DNA of 64,000 bases from Microstegium vimineum (GCA_022036555.1 CM039122.1:6856517-6920516); one strand, 5' to 3'. Shown: positions 30,966 through 44,378, counted from the stretch's first letter. Numbers and translations are program-made. Notes: generated by a model from the letters alone, not told the origin.

Positions 30966-33900
30966 GTTAACTACAAGACCGGTGGAAGTCATTGGGTGAT
31001 TGATAGTGGGTGCACTCAACATATGACCGGTGACTCCTGGATGTTCACCACATTTGAGAAAGATTGTGAAGGGCAAGACAAGATTACATTTGGGGACAAT
31101 TCAAAAGGCAAAGTGCAAGGCCTAGGCAAAGTGGCAATCTCAAATGATCAATCAATATCAAATGTCTTGTTAGTGCAATCTCTAAGCTTCAACTTGCTTT
31201 CGGTTGGTCAACTATGTGATCTTGGTTTCCAATGTCTCTTCACTCCCAATGAGGTAGTTGTGACAAAGATTGAAAATTCATCATTGATATTCAAAGGGTT
31301 TAGGCACAACAATCTCTATCTAGTGGACTTCACTTCAAATGAAGCTAGTTTGCAAACATGTCTATTCTCCAAGAGCTCTTTGGATTGGCTATGGCATAGA
31401 AGATTAGCACATGTGGGAATGTCAACCTTGAAGAAACTTGTCAAGCAGGAGATGGTTAGAGGCGTGAAGGATGTGGTGTTTGAGAAGGACAAGTTGTGTA
31501 GTGCATGTCAAGCCAGCAAGCAAGTGGCCAACACCCATCCCACCAAAGCTTTCATGTCAACCTCAAGAGTCCTAGAGCTACTTCACATGGATTTATTTGG
31601 ACCTACCACCTATGCTAGCCTTGGAGGCAATCTTTTTTGCTTGGTGGTAGTTGATGACTACTCTAGGTACACTTGGGTGTTCTTTCTTCAAGACAAGGGA
31701 GAGACTCAATCAATATTCAAGAAGTTTGCAACTAGAGCCCAAAATGAGTTTGATGTGAAGATCAAGAAGATAAGAAGTGACAATGGGACTGAGTTTATGA
31801 ACACCAAGATTGAAGATTATTGTGATGAAGTTGGAATCAAGCATGAGGTGTCCGCCACCTATACTCCTCAACAAAATGGTGTGGTAGAGAGAAAGAACCG
31901 GACACTAATCACTCTTGCAAGATCAATGCTTGATGAGTACAACACCCCGAGAAGTTTTGGGCTGAAGCAATCAACACCGCATGCTATACGGCCAACCAGC
32001 TATTTGTCCAAAGGCTTCTCAAGAAGACCTCCTATGAGCTTGTGAATGGGAAGAAACCGAATATATCCTTCTTCCGAGTGTTTGGATGCAAAGTGTGCAT
32101 CTACAAGAAGCGTCAACACTTGGGCAAGTTCCAAAGGCGATGTGACATTGGTTTCTTACTTGGCTATTCACTTAAATCCAAGGCATATCAAGTATTTAAC
32201 AAAGCCTCCGGCCTAGTTGAAGAAACATATGATTTGGAGTTTGATGAAACTAATGGCTCTCAAGAAGAGCATGAGAATCTTGATAATGTAGGTGATGAAC
32301 CCTTGAGGGAGGCTATGAAGAATATGCCCGTTGGTGCCATCAACCCACTAGAGGTGGAAGAAGTAGAAGATGATGCAAATCAAGTACCTTCTCCACCACA
32401 CATGCCTCAAGTTGATGAAGAACAAGTGAGGGAAGCACAAGAAGATACCTTCATCCCTCAAGATCAAGCTGAGGCACAAGCTAGTGATGTTGATGCACCA
32501 CAACCTCCTCCCCAAGTGATTGATAGAAGATCTACACCTATGCTTCAAGCTCATCCACAAGACCTTATCATAGGGAGTCCATCAAGGGGGGTAACAACTC
32601 GATCTAAACTTGCTTCTTATGTTGAGCATCACTCTTTTGTTTCCTTTGTTGAGCCTTCTAGTGTGGAGGATGCACTTGCAGATCCGGATTGGGTGAATGC
32701 CATGCATGAAGAGTTGAACAACTTTACTCGGAACGAAGTGTGGACACTAGTAGAGAAGCCTAAAGGAGAAAGAATCATTGGCACCAAGTGGGTGTTTAGG
32801 AACAAGCAAGATGATCAAGGTGTGGTTGTGAGGAACAAAGCAAGATTGGTGGCAAAGGGGTTCTCCCAAGTTGAAGGCTTGGATTTTGGGGAGACCTTTG
32901 CACCGGTTGCAAGACTTGAAGCCATTCGTATCCTTTTGGCATATGCTTCACATCACAAAATGAAACTATTTCAAATGGATGTGAAGAGTGCCTTTCTAAA
33001 TGGTTTCATTAATGAACTATTCTTTGTCTCACAACCTCCCGGTTTTGAAGACCCAAATTGTCCTAATCATGTGTATAGATTGTCCAAGGCACTCTATGGA
33101 TTGAAGCAAGCTCCAAGAGCTTGGTATGAGAGGCTAAGGGACTTCCTACTCAAGAAGGGCTTCAAGATCGGGAAAGTGGATACCACACTATTCACCAAGG
33201 TGCTAGATGGAGAGATCTTTGTTTGCCAAGTATATGTCGATGGCATTATATTTGGGCCAACAAACCAAGATCATAGCAAGGAATTTGGTGCATTGATGTC
33301 CAAGGAGTTCGAGATGTCGATGATTGGCGAGCTAACCTTCTTCCTTGGCTTCCAAGTGAAGCAATTGAGGGAGGGCACCTTCATATCTCAAGAGAAGTAC
33401 ACTAATTATGTGCTCAAGAAATTTAAGATGGAGGATTGCAAGCCAATCAAGACCCCAATGCCTACTAATGGGCATCTCGATCTCAATGAGGGAGGTAAAC
33501 CGATAGACCAAACTCTTTATCGCTCTATGATAGGTAGTTTACTTTACCTCACCGCATCTAGGCCGGATATCATGTTTAGTGTGTGTATGTGTGCTAGATT
33601 TCAAGCAAACCCTAAGGAGTCGCATCTAAGTGCGGTTAAAAGAATCCTTAGGTACATAAGACACACCCCTATCATTGGTCTTTGGTATCCCAAAGGAGCT
33701 CCCTTCCTACTTTGTGGCTATTCCGATTCGGATTATGCCAGGTGTAAGGTTGATAGGAAGAGTACCTCCGACGGTTGCCATTTGCTAGGAAGATCACTTG
33801 TTTCTTGGTCCTTTAAGAAGCAAAATAGTGTGGCATTGTCTACCGCCGAGGCGAAATACATAGCCATGGGAGCAAGTTGTGCACAAATCTTATACATGAC

Positions 33901-34156
33901 CCAAACACTTCTTGATTATGGCGTGGTTTTAAAAGATGTTCCACTCTTGTGTGATAATGAAAGCGCCGTAAATCTTGCTAATAACCCGGTTCAACACTCT
34001 CGCACCAAGCACATTGATATCCGTCATCACTTTCTTAGAGATCATGTGGCTAGGAAAGACATATCACTAGTGGGGGTTTCTAGCAAAAATCAATTGGTGG
34101 ATATTCTCACTAAACCACTCGATGAAGCAACCTTTGTAGGTTGTGAAGCGAGTTGA
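30966..34156 (+). pseudogene. Element A pol: protease, integrase, RT, RNase H
   Basis: In frame with gag. Protease region (VIDSGCTQHMTGD, DSG active site), GAG-pre-integrase (LDWLWHRRLAHVGM), integrase core (HMDLFGP, RSDNGTEF, VVERKNRTL). One frameshift lies near 31950 within the integrase end. The second frame (32042-34156, 704 aa) has RT (WVFRNKQDDQG, DVKSAFLNG, YGLKQAPRAW) and RNase H (GYSDSDYA, ALSTAEAKY, HIDIRHHF). The RT active site reads YVDG instead of YVDD (Gly codon 33242-33244), which should abolish polymerisation. Confidence 0.92.
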
Positions 34157-35430
34157 ATGTGCTTGATCACTCTAACTTCACTAAAAGATGATCTTGTGTG
34201 AACCAACCTTGCATCATGTGTAATATAATCATGTTAAATTAGTAATGCACATAGGCTTAGCTAACATGGTTGGAATAACCGTTCTTGAACGTGTGAAGAA
34301 GTACAATCATGGTTTAAACTTGCAAGCAACCTAGATTCAAAATTCTTGTAATGCATTGCATGTGCATGTGTTGTTTGTCGTTCCTTTTCGGTTAAGTTTG
34401 AGCATCCTCTGTGTTCGTCCACTTAGGGGGAGCATTCCAAACTCTATTTCAAAGGCGTCGGACGTTGCCGACGGACGCTCGGTGACAAATGCCGTAGCGT
34501 CCGTCGCGGTCGTCCAGAGATTAAAGTCGCTCGCTTAAGGGGCATCGGACGCTTGCTAGCGTCCATCGCAGAGGCATCAGACGCGTCTGGCGCGTCCAGG
34601 AGCTCTCTGGTCCTCTCTGTTCGAGCGTCGGACGCTTCACAGCGTCCATCGCATTGGCGCCGGACGCGTCCGTCGCCAACTGGAGCTCTATGGACCCTTA
34701 CTACATAAGCACCAGACACTCTGACCTAGCGTCCGTTGGACCCGTCGGAGCGACCGTCGCGAACTTGCAGAGCACATATTATTTCGAAAACTGCTTCTTC
34801 CCCCTCGGTCGGTTCCTAATCTAATCCATACGCCGCCCGCTCTCCACCTCTATTGTGTCGCCATCCTTCGCCACCCAAGCGCCGCGCCTCAGCTCCCCGG
34901 AGGGCCCTCGCCATAGGTGTGCCCTGATCCTACTCCACCGAGGCACTCTGGCTCCTGTTCTCTCTGCCCCCGTGCGTTTTTAGCCGAGCAGAGGAACTGC
35001 ACCCCGCAGATTTCAACATCTGGATCCTTGGACCTTCTCCTTCTCCTTCAAGGCTATGGATTGCTTTGTTGACTGATTAAGGATTCTTACCTTATTCTCT
35101 TATGTCACTAAGATCTGAGGTATGAATGTCAGTTGCGATATATTTCTTATCCAATTTCATGCTTCTTGATAGAATTGGTTACCTCTAGTATACATGCTTA
35201 TGAATTATATATCCTATCTATCTCACGTGTAGTGGCAGTGAACTCGGGGCAAAGCCCGCGAGTAAGGAACGAGGCAAAGCCTCGAAAGTGTCAGTCCAGG
35301 GTCATCGAGCCACTCTTGTTTGAGTTTGGGATTGGCAGTTTGACAGTGGTTTGATAAGTGGTAGTTGATCTTTGTGTTTGAGTTGGCAGTTGTCTGTGTT
35401 CAGTGACAGTTGTTCTTCCCGTGGCCGACA
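34157..35430 (+). other. Element A spacer between pol and third ORF, with GCGTCCG motif cluster
   Basis: Non-coding. 34450-34770 carries about a dozen GCGTCCG/CGGACGC-type words, the same motif as in A's LTRs, including GCGTCGGACGC and GCGTCCGTCGC forms. The rest shows no gene. Confidence 0.6.
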
Positions 35431-36651
35431 ATGCCATGCACGAAGAACGCCGGCCCCATCCCTGGCAGTGGTGGTGACCCTCCACCTCCACCGCATCCAC
35501 CCACCAGCTAGGACAGGGGCAAGAAGAAGCTTCTTGTGAAAAAGAGGAAGAGGCCGCTGATGGATCCAGACTAAGTGGCAGCACTTGCAGCGGCAGAGGC
35601 AACAGAGATTGCCGAGCAGGGCGGACGTCGCGCCGGTTTGAGGATCTCTCCTCGCCATGGAGCGCGTCGTGAGTCGCCCTCTCAGGCAGAGGTTGAGTCC
35701 CCAGAGGCTCCAGAGGCAGTACAGGTTGAGCAGACAGACCCTTTGGGGCATTCTTCAGTGTAGGAGCTGATGTCCAGACGAGTGACACATGCTCGTGGTT
35801 CGTCGCCTCCTCCTAGGCCCGATGGACCACGGCGTAATGACAGACCTCCGCCGAGACCTCGAGTGCCAGATCCAATGAGGTACAATGTCAAGGGCATGTC
35901 AGCCAAGCAAATTCAGGACATGAGATTTGCAGACTTTTAGACTTGGTTTCCAGGACAGTGAGACCCCGTGCCGGTTCAAACTTCTACACGACTATGCACG
36001 AGGACTTCTACAGAGCCTATGTTGACACACGTGCACCGCTACGGGCACACAGAGTTTGTCCCCTGCAGGCGATCATAGAGGTCGGTGGTCCTGATATAGC
36101 TCAGCACCTTGAGTACCTAGGTGGCTTGACAGGCTTGATCGGCAGGGTTGGGAACTATCAGGAGGACTGGGTCAGACAGTTCTACGCTTCCTTGTGGGTC
36201 TCACCCGACCACGACTTTCTGCACTTCGCTTTCAGAGGTCGAGACCGCAGGATCTACGCGACCCGGTTCCGTGAGATCTTTCACCTGGAGGCTTCAGAGA
36301 CATGGATTCACACCATGTGCTACGGTGACCAGGACGCACCACGTCGTCCTCATGAGGGAGAGGTGCCCTCAGTTGAGTTCATGCGGCCTTGCTTCAGAGA
36401 GCCGTTCGGAGAAGGGTCTAGTCGAGGCACGCGTGACCTCACGGTGATTGCCCGGATCCTGAATGAGGTACTTAGGCGCACCATACTACCCCGAGTGGGA
36501 GCTCGTGAGACTATCACCCGCCTGCAGTTGTGTCTCTTGGCACATCTTGTCCGCAAAGAAAAGTTTGACTTATGAGACTTGATTGTTAGTGAGATGGAAG
36601 ATATCATAGCTTCAGGATTCAGAGGTCACTGGCAGCTTTAGTACGCACATT
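35431..36651 (+). pseudogene. Element A third ORF (post-pol), part 1
   Basis: Starts MPCTKNAGPIPG. Low-complexity Pro/Arg region with several stops, then an open stretch (35943-36575, 210 aa): FYTTMHEDFYRAYVD, VRQFYASLWVSPDHDFL, RDRRIYATRFREIFHL. The layout resembles the plant-retroelement domain of unknown function often labelled putative plant transposon protein (PF20167); this is a resemblance by eye. Interrupted at 36652-36656 by element E. Confidence 0.55.
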
Positions 36652-36656
36652 GGATA

Positions 36657-37497
36657 TGATGAGGACATCGCTACACTGGACACGCCTACGCCATCGTCTT
36701 TCCCAAGTTGCAACACATCTCCAACTCAGCTGTCACGTCGACTTCGAGTCTGTTTCGGAGTCCAGGACTAGCAAGAAGTAAAACGGACGCCCAGGATGCA
36801 TACGGACTCCGTTTTCGATGATTCACCCACAGATGGAAATATAATTTCATAAGGAAACTAATGGCATTGGTTTGTGATCTAAATTCCTTCTGAGTCATCG
36901 GGAAACGTCGAAACAAGTCAGCGTCCAGAATCTGTTCCGGTGCTGCATTAGCCAATTTTGGGCCCATGGCCCATGTATCAACTTGGGTCCATTAGGGACT
37001 CATCCTAGGGTTGTAGGACGACCCCAGGACCCTTGTGGTCGTCCTCCCTCCTCCTTATATCCCCCTAGAGCCGCCACAAACAGATGGGGGTTTTGTTTTA
37101 GAGTTTAGTTTTCCATCGAGAAACTGAATCGTTCATTGTAACTGTGTCGATTAGTTCTTTTACAGTGATCCAGGGCCCCTTTTTCTTGATCTCCTCCACT
37201 GTGTCGATTAGTCCTTTGGAACCAATTTCTTGAACCCTCTATTGATATTCGCATCATTTATATTTGCAATTTCAGATTGCGTGTTTATACCTTCTTGCTT
37301 GTGTTCTTCAATTCGCTTGCAGGAAAATTCTTATTAGCGAGGTCAATCAAGTTGTGCTTGGTTGATAACCAACGGAGCAGTGGTGTAACGGTTGCAGGGT
37401 TCGAATCGTATTGATTTGAAGCCGGATCATCAACGTCGAGACCTCCACCAATCGAATTTATCGGTTACCTCACGGAAGATCGGGCCACTCCTCATCA
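36657..37497 (+). repeat. Element E 5' LTR
   Basis: 841 bp, with a TATATCC TATA-like box at about 37057-37063 and a purine/pyrimidine-rich 3' half. Confidence 0.92.
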
Positions 37498-37498
37498 A

Positions 37499-37511
37499 TT
37501 GGTATCAGAGC
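37499..37511 (+). other. Element E primer-binding site
   Basis: TTGGTATCAGAGC one base inside the LTR; matches the initiator-Met-tRNA complement. Confidence 0.88.
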
Positions 37512-39047
37512 TGACCTTCGCGGCAGCGGGCGTGTGCGGGCTAGGTGTGCAGACATGGTAGGTTCATTGCGCGTGTAGGCTCTTTGGGGCGCACGGCATG
37601 ACACGTGTGCCGACACTGGGCGCACGGTCGTGTGTGCTAAGAGGGAACGTTCCTGGTCATCGTTTGCCCGGTAGTGGCCCATGTATGTTAATGAGATATT
37701 GTGGAGGGTTTAGTCCCACCTTGGTTGTTTAGGGTGGGATAGACCAACATATAAGGCTTCTAGAGTCCATCCCACCATCCCCGGTTAATCCTTTTAAGCG
37801 AAGCGAGGACGAAAGCTTAAGTAGGATGGTGGTGGATGTGGTTCGCTCAGCGTGTAGATTTACCGCGAGGTATACTCTCGTTTGCCTTAGACTCATATTT
37901 GTTCATTATCTAGAGTCCACAAAAAGCCTACAAAAAATTTCAATTTCCGTTGTCCTATCACCCTTTGTGCCTTGCAATTTCGTTTTCAGATTTGCTTTGT
38001 TGAGTTTGTGTCCATGGTTGAGTCTAGTTGCTGGTTTAGATTGTGTTTGTCGTCATACTCAATGGCACCGTTGCTGTTCTTTGTTTCCGCCGCTATCCCA
38101 TCCACCGTTCCCAAACAACAAGTCGAAGCCACCACATCACTCGACTTGCCACCGCTAGCCGCCTTGTCTGATCTCTCGCCGCCGTGCAAACCCTAGATAG
38201 GTTGCCAGCCGTTGTTCTTTTTTGCCTGCATCGCAACCCTCCTTACATCATCTAGCGAATACCTACTGCTATTAGTCACAGGGACGCTTTGCCCTAACTG
38301 CCGCCGTCGTCGTGTTGTGTCTTCAACTTGACATCCTTTGGATCCGACCCAAACTGATCTTTGGTCTATTTGGTTTTGCCAAAATTGCCAAAAAAAATCG
38401 GGAAAATAAAGAAAAAAATTATCAAAGTTTTTGCATGCTTTTCAGAGAACTTGCGGATTTTCTGTAGACCACATCCCATCTCAGTTGAAGATGCCAATTT
38501 TTGTGGTTTCATCTTTTGTGATCCTTGTTCAGAGAAAAATATAAAAAAATAGTGAAAAAATAAAAAAGTTTGATTCCTACTAGTGCCTTTTGGGAAAATC
38601 CGGGGAAATTCAGCAAAAAGGAAAAAATCCGAGCCTTTGCTTGTTTTGCTTGTTCTGTGAGTTTTTTCCATCGTCCTTTGTTTCACCTTGTTGCACTACG
38701 TCTAGATACATCTTAGCCAGCAATTGTGACTTGTACTTTGGATACTTATTGAACTTTGCTAAATCTGCTTTCGTTACTTGCTAATCCTTGTTGCTCATAG
38801 TGTGCCTTCCCAAAGCTCCACATATACTTCTGTCAGCACAGGTTCATCTTGCAACTGTTACCACGCTCAACAACTGATTGCTTTGTCAATTTGGTCTTGC
38901 TCCTGTTTGGCTTTGGTAAGAACACTTGCAAGACGGTGGTAAGCCGTTTGTGATTTTGCATTCCACTTTCACTACCACCACCATCACTTGGTTCCTTTTA
39001 GTTGATAGGGATAATACTTTGGTGTTGTCTTTTTCTATCTAGTAACC
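37512..39047 (+). other. Element E leader
   Basis: About 1.5 kb between primer site and gag ATG. No conserved protein seen. It could hold packaging signals. Confidence 0.5.
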
Positions 39048-40787
39048 ATGTCAGGATCTCTGACAGATTTCAATGAGTGTGTGTCCAAGGGCGAGCTTAC
39101 AACGTTTATCAATGAACAACGCAATCTTATGAACGAGCTAACGTGCAACGTGAACAATCTGGTCACACGCATTGAGCAGGTCGAACAACGCCGTCCATCT
39201 CCTCGTGATAATGATGAAGATGGAGATGTTTTTGATGATGAAGATGCAGATGCTGATGGTGATGCACGCAACCGTCGCCGCTACAACTTCAATCGTCGTG
39301 GTATGAGAGGTAATAATCATGGTAATAATGATCCCTTTGCTAAAATTAAGTTTAGCCTACCTCCTTTTGCTGGTAATATTGATCCTGAGGCATACTTAGA
39401 TTGGGAGCCTGCTGTTTAACAAAAGTTTGATTCTCATAATGTACCTGCTGAGCATAGAGTTAGACTTGCTACTAGTGAGTTTACTAATTTTGCTTTGTTT
39501 TGGTGGAGTGATCTTTGCAATGCTGGTAATGTTGCTGCTGTGCCTCAAACTTGGAATGTTTTAAAACAACGTATGAAATCTCGTTTTGTTCCTCCTTATT
39601 ACCAACGTGATTTACGCTTGAAACTGCAAACTTTAAAACAAGGCGAAAAAGGCGTAGAAGCATACTATCAAGAATTACTTATTGGTTTAGCAAGTTGCGG
39701 TATAAATGAAGATGATAATGATGATAGTGCTAGATTCTTTGGTGGTGTAAATAATGATATACAGAACATTCTTGATTACAAAGAATGACACAATTTTTCC
39801 CAATTGTATCATCTTGCTATTAAGGTCGAACGCGAAGTACAGGGACGCACAGAACAACAACCTTTTAGGTCTACTACTGGGAGGAATTTTCAGCAGCGCT
39901 CCGAGCCAGAGACTCCCAAGACTCCTACACCTCCACTTTCTTCCGGGGTAAGCAAATTGTCTAATGTGCAGTTTCAGTCGAAGAAAGGTGCCACTCCGGG
40001 TGTTTCTACTAGCCCCTCCTCCTCCATCGCTAAAATCATTTGCCACCGTTGCAAAGGCATGGGACATTAAATTGTCGAATACCCTAGTCGCCGCGCTTTC
40101 ATTGCTACTGAGGATGGATATGTAAGTGCTAGTGATGTTGAAGATGAATTAGCCCTTGTGGCTAACATTGATGCAGATTCCACCGAGGGCGATCAAGACG
40201 AGGAGACCATTGACTCAGTGGCTGCCGCTGCGGGCTACCCTAGCCTTCTTGTGCAGCGTGTGCTGAGTTCACGTGTGGGACATGAAGAAGAGATGAAGAT
40301 TCAGCACCACAATTTGTTCCACATGTATCTCATTGTGCAAGGTTGTTGTGTTCTCACCATCATTGATAGAGGGAGTTGCAACAACTTGGTGAGTTCAGAT
40401 TTGGTTGAGAAGCTTGGCTTGACCACATGACAACATTCACATCCATATAAACTTCAATGGTTCAATAATAATGGTCAAACTAAGGTAACTAAATCAGCCC
40501 GCATTAGCTTTTTCACAGACTCTTATCATGATACTGCTGATTTTGATGTTGTACCTATGCAAGCTTGTTCAATTTTGTTAGGAGGTCCATGGGAATTTGA
40601 TACTGATGCTTTACACCATGGTAGAACTAATACATACACTTTCATGCATAAGGACAAGAAAATTACTTTGTTTCCTTTGTCTCCTATGGATATTGTTAAA
40701 CATGCTCGAGAGATTAAAAATAACCCTCCGCTAAACACTGTTAAAAATAATGAGATTAAGTTACCAGGAGGTGCTTTTCTTGCTTGA
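39048..40787 (+). pseudogene. Element E gag-protease with five in-frame stops
   Basis: One continuous reading frame, no frameshift. MSGSLTDFNECV start, acidic region (39210-39270), gag core (PFAKIKFSLPPFAGNIDPEA, FALFWWSDL, RYVPPYYQRD-type segment, KQGEKGVEAYYQEL), half zinc knuckle (CHRCKGMGH, stop before the rest), then protease (TIIDRGSCNNLVSSDLVEKL). Stops: TAA 39417, TGA 39786, TAA 40068, TGA 40428, TGA 40785. The protease Asp is present but the next residue is Arg where Gly is usual. Confidence 0.85.
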
Positions 40788-40909
40788 ATTTCTGCTACTA
40801 CTAAGTTATGTGATAATCCTGATGCACCATGTCATACTATGTTTTGTCAACCTATTATGGTTTGTGCATTGTCTGCTGTCACTAACCTTTTGCAGGAGTT
40901 CATTGATGG

Positions 40910-41030
40910 GATGGAGTCGAGGATGACTCAATTCTAGAAGGAGGGGATGATGAGGACACCGCCACGTTGGAGTCGAGGACGACTCCAATTCAAGAAGGGG
41001 AGGATGATGAGGACATCGCTACGCTGGACA
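40910..41030 (+). repeat. Duplicated polypurine tract/LTR edge of element E
   Basis: Two adjacent units of about 55 bp, each GAGTCGAGGA.GACTC...AAG.AGGGGA.GATGATGAGGACA. The second unit ends in the real 3' LTR start (41005); the first contains an extra copy of the purine tract plus the first about 25 bp of the LTR. Confidence 0.75.
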
Positions 41031-41845
41031 CGCCTACACCATCATCTTTCCCAAGTTGCAACTCATCTCCAACTCAGCTGTCACGTCGACTTCGAGTCTG
41101 TTTTGGAGTCCGAGACCAGCAAGGAGTAAAATGGATGTCCAGGATGCATACGGACTCCGTTTTCGATGATTCACCCACGGATGGAAATATAATTTCATAA
41201 GGAAACCAATGACAGTGGTTTGAGATCTAAATTCCTTCTGTGTCATCGGGAAACGTTAAAACAAGTCAGCATCTAGAATCTGTTCTGGTGCTGCGTCACC
41301 CAATTTCGGGCCCATGGGCCATGTATCAACTTGGGTCCATTAGGGACTCATCCTAGGGTTGTAGGACGACCCCAGGACCCTTGTGGTCGTATTCCCTCCT
41401 CCTTATATCCCCCTATAGCCGCCACAAACAGATGGGGGTTTTGTTTTAGAGTTTAGTTTTCCATCGAGAAATTGAATCGTTAATTTTAACTGTGTCGATT
41501 AGTCCTTTTACAGTGATCCAGGGCCCCTTGTTCTTGATCTCCTCCACTGTGTCGATTAGTCCTTTGGAACCGAGTTCTTGAACCCTCTATTGATATTCAC
41601 ATCATTTATATTTGCAATTTCAGATTACGTGTTTATACCTTCTTGCTTGTGTTCTTCGATTCGCTTGCAGGAAAAACCTTATTGGCGAGGTCAATCAAGT
41701 TGTGCTTGGTTGATAACCAAAGGAGCAGTGGTGTAATGGTTGCAGGGTTTGAATCATGTTGATATGAAGCCGGATCGTCAATGTCGAGACCTCCACCAAT
41801 CGAATTTATCGGTTACCTCAGGGAAGATCGGGCCACTCCTCATCA
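41005..41845 (+). repeat. Element E 3' LTR
   Basis: 841 bp direct repeat of 36657-37497. A reading frame from the end of the internal region (ESRTTPIQEGEDDEDIATLD) runs into this LTR, the likely vestige of a pol C-terminus. Confidence 0.92.
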
Positions 41846-41850
41846 GGATA

Positions 41851-42409
41851 TCCTATCTGATGGTTGATCGTGGCGAGTCTATCTCCCAGCTTACCACACT
41901 CACCCGATCTGACACCGTCTTTCTTGAGTATAACATGAGTCAGTTGGTGAGTCACAGTGGCAGAGGTCGCTTGAGGCGTCAGGGACCACACACACGTCAG
42001 ACAGGTGTTCCACCTGAGTCAGCGGTACAGCAGGAGATAGTGGTTCCTGGTTTGGCAGATGATGAGCTTGCAGAGCTAGATGCTCAGATTGACGCTGCTA
42101 CCGATGATGCCTATGTTGATGATGTTCCTTCTAGCATCTCAGATGATGACTATAGGCCGATTCCAGAGTACATACCCCGGTCTCATGACCACGAGGTCGG
42201 TGGGTCAGGTTCAGCGTCAGGCACCTCAGAGGCTACCATCCTACCTCTTCTCACCAACATGCAGCAGGAGCAGGTCAGACAGGCAGAGGAGCAGAGGAGA
42301 CAGGCAGAGGAGCAGAGATGACAGGCTGAGGATGTCAGGAGACTCACCGCTCAGCAACTAGAAGCTCAAGCTGAGGCTCAGGCTCGTCAGGATGAGTTCC
42401 AGCGCCAGT
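41851..42409 (+). pseudogene. Element A third ORF, part 2
   Basis: Continues after E: ISYLMVDRGESISQL..., acidic (AELDAQIDAATDDAYVDD), then a Gln/Glu/Arg repeat (RQAEEQRRQAEEQR) with a TGA near 42319. Interrupted by element C at the CCAGT target site. Confidence 0.6.
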
Positions 42410-44323
42410 TGAGAGTCCCCATGTGTTTTGGTTTTGAGTAATTGATGAAACCCACCTAAGTACTAACCTTGATCTCTAAGTGTGAATCATGAGATAGGTT
42501 GGTACATGCCATGTGATGGAGCAAGGTGGATCAAGTGGATGGCACAAGCTCTAGCATGGTGGTGGAAAGGAAAATGGTGTGAAGGCAAAGGTGATCTCTA
42601 GGAACCATTTTTGGTTTGGTGATCAAGAGATGTGATCACATTTAGGATAGATAGCCGTACCGTCAAGGAGGGAGCTCTTAAGTATGATTACGGTTATCAT
42701 GTGCCACTAGGTTCATATGCATTGCATTAAAATCAATTGAACTAGTGGAAACGCCAACTTAATCCAAGATAATTGCGAACTAAAAGCTAACACACGTGCA
42801 CAAGTGGAGGAATCACTTAGTGTTGGCTCTTGGAAGCTTGGAAGAAGTTGGAGAAGTGTTTGGGCAGCTGGATGCAGTCCGGACGCAGGGTCCGGACGCA
42901 AGAGTTCTGGCCGACCGAACCATCGGAGATGGGTCCGGAGGCAAACCCTTACTGGCTGGCTGGAGGAGCAGTCCGGACGCAGTTTGTGGTCCGGACGCAC
43001 TTCCGGTGTTTGGCGCTCTCTGTAACTCTCTATGGAAGAGGGTCCGGGCGCAGTATGATGGTCCGGACCAAGGACCGGACTTGGGTCCGGAGGTGCTGAG
43101 GAGCTCAAGCGAGCTCTCGGGTGCGCTCGGGTGTCCCGAAAAATATTTCCGGACACAAGGAGGAGTGACTCCGGACCCTGTGAACAGGAGAGTCCGGAGC
43201 CACGTGGCAAGCTGCGGCGAAGGCGCGAAGTGGTTGTTTGAAAGGAGGCCCGACCGGACGCAGTTGTGATGGTCTGGACGGAACCTCAGGTGCGTCCGGA
43301 CCTTGCGACCGGAGAGCTGAGCAGAGTCGTTGGCTCACTGCAGTGGTGGGTCCGGACGCCTTTGATGGTCCGGACCCCAATGAAAAGTGCGTCCGGAGGT
43401 GGGCGCAGAAAGCGTTTTTCAGGGGCAAAATGGCTAGTGTTGAGTGTGGGCTATATAAGGTGATATGGCCAGCCCTTTGGGGCATCTCTTGCACATTCTA
43501 CTCACTCACACATTTGTGCTTGCTTGAGAAGCTTCCACCACTCATCATCTAAACATATTTGACATATTCTAGAGAGATAGAGTGAATCCATGTGCATTGC
43601 TCTTTGATTGCATACTAGTGGCACTTGGTGATCGTCGTCATCGTGGAGCTTGTGTTATTCTTGGAGATTGTCATCTCCTAGACGGCTTGGTGCGACGAGG
43701 ATCGTTGAGCGGAGGAAGGTGATTGTCTCCAGCTCCGATCGTTCGATTGTGAGGGGTTCTTTAGTCTTCCCCGCGAGAGTTCGCGAAAGACATCTCTAAT
43801 GGATTGCACGTGACTTGTGGATCCCTATCGTGTGTTGGTTTTGCGGCACCCGGTGACGGGTTTGGCGTGTGATGCCAATTAGCGCATGAACCTCCAAGTA
43901 GGTGAATCGTCACAACGAGGACTAGCTTGTTGGAAAACAAGTGAACCTCGGTAAAAAATATTGTGTCTCATTGTCTCTCTACCGAGAATTCATCTTGTAA
44001 TAGATTGGTTATCTATTGGCTTATTTCTTCATGTCGGTATAACCATTCTATCTCTAGCTTTGCATTACATTCTTTACATTCTTGCAAAGTAGAGCCTCTA
44101 GCTTAGCTTGTGTAGCTTAGTCTAGCATCACTAGTTATCTAGCTCTTGTGTGTGATATAGAACATTTCTTGCTAGTAACTAGAATTGGTAGGTGGCTTGC
44201 CTAACCATAGAGCTAGAGCAAACTTGCTTATCGCCGTGTTTTATTCTAACAAGTTTGCTAAGTGTTGTTGTAGAAAATTTAATTAGGCTATTCACCCCCC
44301 TTTAGCCATATCTAGACCTTTCA
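42410..44323 (+). repeat. Element C 5' LTR
   Basis: 1914 bp, TGAGAGTCCCC to GACCTTTCA. A dense GTCCGGAC/TCCGGACGC motif cluster (about 42870-43400), then GGCTATATAAGG TATA box at 43449. Ends with the C-rich CTATTCACCCCCC stretch. Confidence 0.94.
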
Positions 44324-44325
44324 AG

Positions 44326-44337
44326 TGGTATCGGAGC
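44326..44337 (+). other. Element C primer-binding site
   Basis: TGGTATCGGAGC, one mismatch to the usual initiator-Met-tRNA complement, two bases inside the LTR. Confidence 0.85.
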
Positions 44338-44378
44338 TAGTACACCGTTCATAAGGCTTAACATCCCATGGTGTTAAA

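Larger units (their letters stand above)
36657..41845 (+). mobile_element. Element E: non-autonomous Gypsy element (gag-protease only)
   Basis: 5189 bp with two LTRs of exactly 841 bp. Perfect 9-bp terminal inverted repeat TGATGAGGA...TCCTCATCA and TSD GGATA (36652-36656, 41846-41850). Internal 3.5 kb hold a long leader, gag and protease but no RT, RNase H or integrase. LTRs differ at many positions (mostly transitions), so this insertion looks older than C. Inserted in the third ORF of A. Confidence 0.92.

Noticed and set aside
42713..43494. Frames on both strands in the LTRs of C (and 51078-51846)
   Set aside because: Caused by the repeated GTCCGGAC words; present in both LTRs and without domains.
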